The notes under the pieces were generated by a model. The model saw only the letters and a program-made list of their open reading frames with translations. It searched no databases and was not told where the DNA came from. Shown piece after piece: positions 5,865 to 8,173 of a stretch of 8,173 nucleotides of DNA (position 1 is the stretch's first letter; each line of letters begins with the position of its first letter). The stretch is from Clostridia bacterium (lineage in GTDB: Bacteria; Bacillota; Clostridia; Oscillospirales; CAG-272). The translations under genes and the position numbers were made by a program. The DNA is taken from positions 1 through 8,173 of the forward strand of contig JAFYMA010000142.1 in NCBI GenBank assembly GCA_017556845.1, written 5' to 3'.

Positions 5865-6737
5865 ATGTATTACGCAGCAGTTTGCGTCGCCGTCGTTTTA
5901 TTCGGAACGCAATTTCTAACAAAACGAAAATACGCTGAAAAAATGGGCAGCGGACTTTTCCCGACGATGCTGTTAAGCCTTCTCGGCGGTATTCTCGGTG
6001 CTGTTATAATGGTGTTTACAAACGGATTCAAGCTTGAATATACTCCGTTTACGCTTATTATGGCGTGCGTTATTACACTAAACAGTCTGCTTTTTAATCT
6101 TTGCTCTTTAAAATCGTTTGAAAGAGTTAATCTCGCCGTATATTCCGTATATTCCATGCTTGGCGGAATGATACTTCCCATTCTTGCAGGCGTTGCATTT
6201 TTCGGTGAAAAGGTAACGTTGGGACTTGTTTTGTGTTGCATATTCGTCATCGTGTCCATCGTTCTCGTCAACTTAAACAAAAGAAGCTCAAAAAGCGCAG
6301 GACATAGCAGATACGTAAGCTTTCTTTTTTACTTCGGAGTTTTTTTCTTCAACGGTATGTCGGGAGTTATCAATAAATTCTATACCGATGCTGAATATGC
6401 TAAGGCATCGAGTGCGGGATTTTCCCTTATGTGCTCTTTGGTGACTGTCGCAGTATCGCTCGTATTTATCTTATGTTATCGAAAAAACAGACCTAAAATA
6501 TACCTGCTGCCCACATTTATCGCACTTTGCGGAAACGCAGGAAACAGAGTTGCAAATTATTTACTGCTGTTATCCCTTGCGTTTCTTCCTGCATCAGTCA
6601 ATTATTCGATGGTTACCGCAGGCACGATAGTCGTATCAACGGTATTAAGCTCCGTTTCGGGCGGAAGGGTTCAAAAATTTGAATGGCTTGCCGTGCTTAC
6701 ATCAATAGCAGGTATTGCTTGTCTTATACTGTTATAA
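5865..6737 (+). CDS. EamA/DMT-family membrane transporter
   Basis: A 290-residue, very hydrophobic integral membrane protein with about ten predicted helices (roughly 2-18, 31-52, 61-81, 92-112, 118-136, 151-171, 184-204, 212-227, 231-265 as one or two, 272-290). The length and two-fold five-helix layout match drug/metabolite transporters of the EamA type. The first half carries the family's typical end-of-repeat motif PILAGVAFFGEKVT (105-118). The matching place in the second half (about 260-272) reads SSVSGGRVQKFEW and has lost the FGE core, as often seen in one half of these proteins. A basic loop at 138-150 separates the halves. GGAGA lies about 5 nt before the ATG. The next gene starts 20 nt after the stop, so the two are probably co-transcribed. 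The substrate is unknown; a sugar-type metabolite is only suggested by the neighbour. Confidence 0.85.
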   Translation: MYYAAVCVAVVLFGTQFLTKRKYAEKMGSGLFPTMLLSLLGGILGAVIMVFTNGFKLEYTPFTLIMACVITLNSLLFNLCSLKSFERVNLAVYSVYSMLGGMILPILAGVAFFGEKVTLGLVLCCIFVIVSIVLVNLNKRSSKSAGHSRYVSFLFYFGVFFFNGMSGVINKFYTDAEYAKASSAGFSLMCSLVTVAVSLVFILCYRKNRPKIYLLPTFIALCGNAGNRVANYLLLLSLAFLPASVNYSMVTAGTIVVSTVLSSVSGGRVQKFEWLAVLTSIAGIACLILL

Positions 6738-6757
6738 TCAGATAGGAGAATAAATAA

Positions 6758-8011
6758 ATGAACGAAAGAAAAATAAAGATCGGTATCTTCGGCTTGAACC
6801 GAGGTATGGCGAACGCAAAGGCAATAAAGCTGTGCGGCGGAGATATTATTGCCGTATGTGACAAAAATGACGAGCGCAGACGGGCATTCAAGGAACGTAT
6901 AGAGCCAAAATGTACCGTTTTTGACGATTTTGACAGTCTTATAAAATGCGGAATAGAGGCAGTATACATAGCCAATTATTTTCCCGAGCACGCACCGTAT
7001 GCCATAAAGGCGTTGGAAAAGGGCATTCACGTCATATCGGAATGCACCTCAAACGGCACTATGGCTGAGGGTGTTGCTCTTATGAGGGCAGCTGAAAAAA
7101 GCTCTGCAATATACATGCTCGGAGAAAACTATCCGTATATGCTTTTCAATCTTGAAATGCAACGCATATATCAGGAAGGCTCGCTCGGAAAGATCCTTTT
7201 CGGCGAGGGAGAGTATAATCACGCAAGTCCGTCAACCGACCCCAACGCCGTAAGGTCGCTTTATGACAGCGAGATGCATTGGCGGAATTATCTGCCCGCA
7301 ACGTATTATCTTACACACTCATTAGCTCCTCTTATGTGTGCGACTCATTCCGTTCCGAAAAGAGTATGTGCTCTTCCCGTATTCAGTCCCAAGGAGGGCG
7401 AAGACATAATTACGGCATCACGCAACGGCGATGCTCTGGCAATAATGACCGTTCTCAACGATGACGGCTCCGTTTTCAGAATAACGGGACACAGCACGTT
7501 CGGATATTCCGAAAATTCTTACCGTCTTGCCTGCAAAAAAGGGCAGATCGAAAACGTTCGCGGAACGGACGGCAAGGTCATGCTTTCTTACAACTCCTGG
7601 CACACTCCATCCGGGGCAAAGGAATCTGACCTTTATTATCCGCATGAGAACGAAGTTGACGCACCTTTAGCAGCCCAAACAGGTCATTTTGGAAGCGACT
7701 ATTATATGTTCAAGGACTTTTTCGACTGCATAAGAACGAACAGAAAGCCGTATCTTGACGCTTTCGTTGCAACGACCATGGCATCCGTAGGCATACTCGG
7801 CCACAGAAGCCTGCTTAAGCTCGGCGAGCCGATGGATATACCGGATCTTCGTCTTGAGCAAGAGCGTAAAAAGTATGAAAACGATACTTTATCTCCCTTT
7901 TATGCGTACGAGGGAAAAATGTCACCGAGCGTTCAGGTATGCTCGAAGGACGATTTTTGCCCGTCAGATGACAAAGTACAGCGATTTAAAAAAGCAATAT
8001 CGAAAAATTGA
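6758..8011 (+). CDS. Gfo/Idh/MocA-family oxidoreductase, GH109-like
   Basis: A 417-residue cytosolic NAD(P)-dependent enzyme. The N-terminal Rossmann fold (about 5-125) shows GIFGLNRGMA (9-18) as the dinucleotide loop and AVCD with D35 at the end of beta-2, which favours NAD over NADP. The helix ALEKGIHVISEC (85-96) matches the family's GKHVxxEKP region, but the EKP reads ECT, so the usual Lys is Cys96. The C-terminal half carries TYYLTHSLAPL (182-192) and GHFGSDYYMFKDFFDCI (309-325) followed by GEPMDIPDL (356-364). These resemble the THxLGP, HGGMD and GxPVDFPD stretches of GH109 glycosidases, which use a tightly held NAD+. It could therefore be a sugar dehydrogenase or an NAD-assisted glycosidase; sequence alone does not decide. 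AGGAG (6744-6748) lies 9 nt before the ATG. It is the second gene of an operon with a transporter, and no clear terminator follows before the next promoter. Confidence 0.82.
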   Translation: MNERKIKIGIFGLNRGMANAKAIKLCGGDIIAVCDKNDERRRAFKERIEPKCTVFDDFDSLIKCGIEAVYIANYFPEHAPYAIKALEKGIHVISECTSNGTMAEGVALMRAAEKSSAIYMLGENYPYMLFNLEMQRIYQEGSLGKILFGEGEYNHASPSTDPNAVRSLYDSEMHWRNYLPATYYLTHSLAPLMCATHSVPKRVCALPVFSPKEGEDIITASRNGDALAIMTVLNDDGSVFRITGHSTFGYSENSYRLACKKGQIENVRGTDGKVMLSYNSWHTPSGAKESDLYYPHENEVDAPLAAQTGHFGSDYYMFKDFFDCIRTNRKPYLDAFVATTMASVGILGHRSLLKLGEPMDIPDLRLEQERKKYENDTLSPFYAYEGKMSPSVQVCSKDDFCPSDDKVQRFKKAISKN

Positions 8012-8070
8012 AATTCCCTTTCAAGAGGCAAAAATACTGTGTCCGAATTGTAACATTTAGCAAAACGGTA

Positions 8071-8099
8071 TTGCACTTTGTTAAAATATATAGTAGAAT
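8071..8099 (+). promoter_or_regulatory. Strong promoter at the right edge
   Basis: TTGCAC (8071-8076), a 17-bp AT-rich spacer, then TAGAAT (8094-8099): 4/6 and 5/6 matches. The predicted start is near 8106, at the edge of a structure-rich stretch. The 59 bases between the oxidoreductase stop and this -35 box hold no convincing terminator. Confidence 0.65.
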
Positions 8100-8105
8100 A
8101 TCAAC

Positions 8106-8173
8106 CCGCCGATAAGGCCGACAGTTCGTTTGTACCATCCTGTCGTAAAACAAAACCAGGACTGCTGAACGTA
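8106..8173 (+). ncRNA. Possible structured RNA or leader, cut by the window edge
   Basis: Directly after the promoter comes non-coding sequence with several pairings. GCC (8108-8110) pairs with GGC (8116-8118). CGACAG (8119-8124) pairs perfectly with CTGTCG (8140-8145). TCCTG (8138-8142) can instead pair with CAGGA (8157-8161), and GTTC could pair with GAAC near 8167. The second and third stems share 8140-8142 and so exclude each other, as in switches or pseudoknots. The stretch faintly recalls the raiA-motif RNA of Firmicutes, but that is from memory and unconfirmed. The downstream part and any gene it controls lie outside the window. Confidence 0.4.

Noticed and set aside
8012..8070. Terminator after the oxidoreductase gene
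   Set aside because: No stable GC stem followed by a T-run could be found; only weak AT pairings are present.

Overview
The window looks like chromosomal DNA of an anaerobic, low-to-moderate-GC gut Firmicute (Clostridia, Ruminococcus/Oscillospiraceae-like). This is inferred from strong GGAG-type ribosome binding sites, sigma-A promoters with 17-bp spacers, two lipoproteins with Thr/Ser/acidic linkers, an anaerobe-type flavodiiron/rubredoxin pair, and a secreted protein with Cys-rich repeats of a kind common in that group. I see no tRNA, rRNA, IS element, CRISPR array or phage gene.

Layout. (a) Positions 1-286, minus strand: start of a lipoprotein gene that runs off the left edge. It is interrupted by an in-frame TAA inside an Ala-Pro-Glu-Thr repeat, so it is probably a nonsense-mutated or mis-sequenced gene. 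(b) 287-540: its promoter, a compact foldable element (365-445) and a terminator (474-530). (c) 541-2503, minus strand: a two-gene oxygen/NO-detoxification operon. It holds a 596-residue flavodiiron protein fused to a flavin-reductase domain and a short rubredoxin, followed 13 nt later by a separate 52-residue rubredoxin. (d) 2504-2778: divergent promoter region with a spaced direct repeat. (e) 2779-5721, plus strand: a 980-residue Cys-rich lipoprotein with about 13 tandem C...CxxC...H units, an FnIII-like segment and a C-terminal domain resembling a transglutaminase fold without a recognisable catalytic triad; a terminator follows. (f) 5865-8011, plus strand: a two-gene operon of an EamA-type membrane transporter and a Gfo/Idh/MocA oxidoreductase whose C-terminal half resembles GH109 glycosidases. 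(g) 8012-8173: a strong promoter followed directly by what looks like the start of a structured RNA, cut by the right edge.

How the genes may work together. The flavodiiron fusion and the small rubredoxin form an electron-transfer unit that would reduce O2 (or NO) with reductant from NAD(P)H or rubredoxin. The transporter and oxidoreductase may import and process a sugar-like metabolite. The large lipoprotein is a surface protein of unknown role; its divergent placement from the detoxification operon does not prove a shared function.

I see no complete new multi-gene system. The least explained items are the Cys3-His repeat lipoprotein, the right-edge structured RNA, and the folded element at 365-445.
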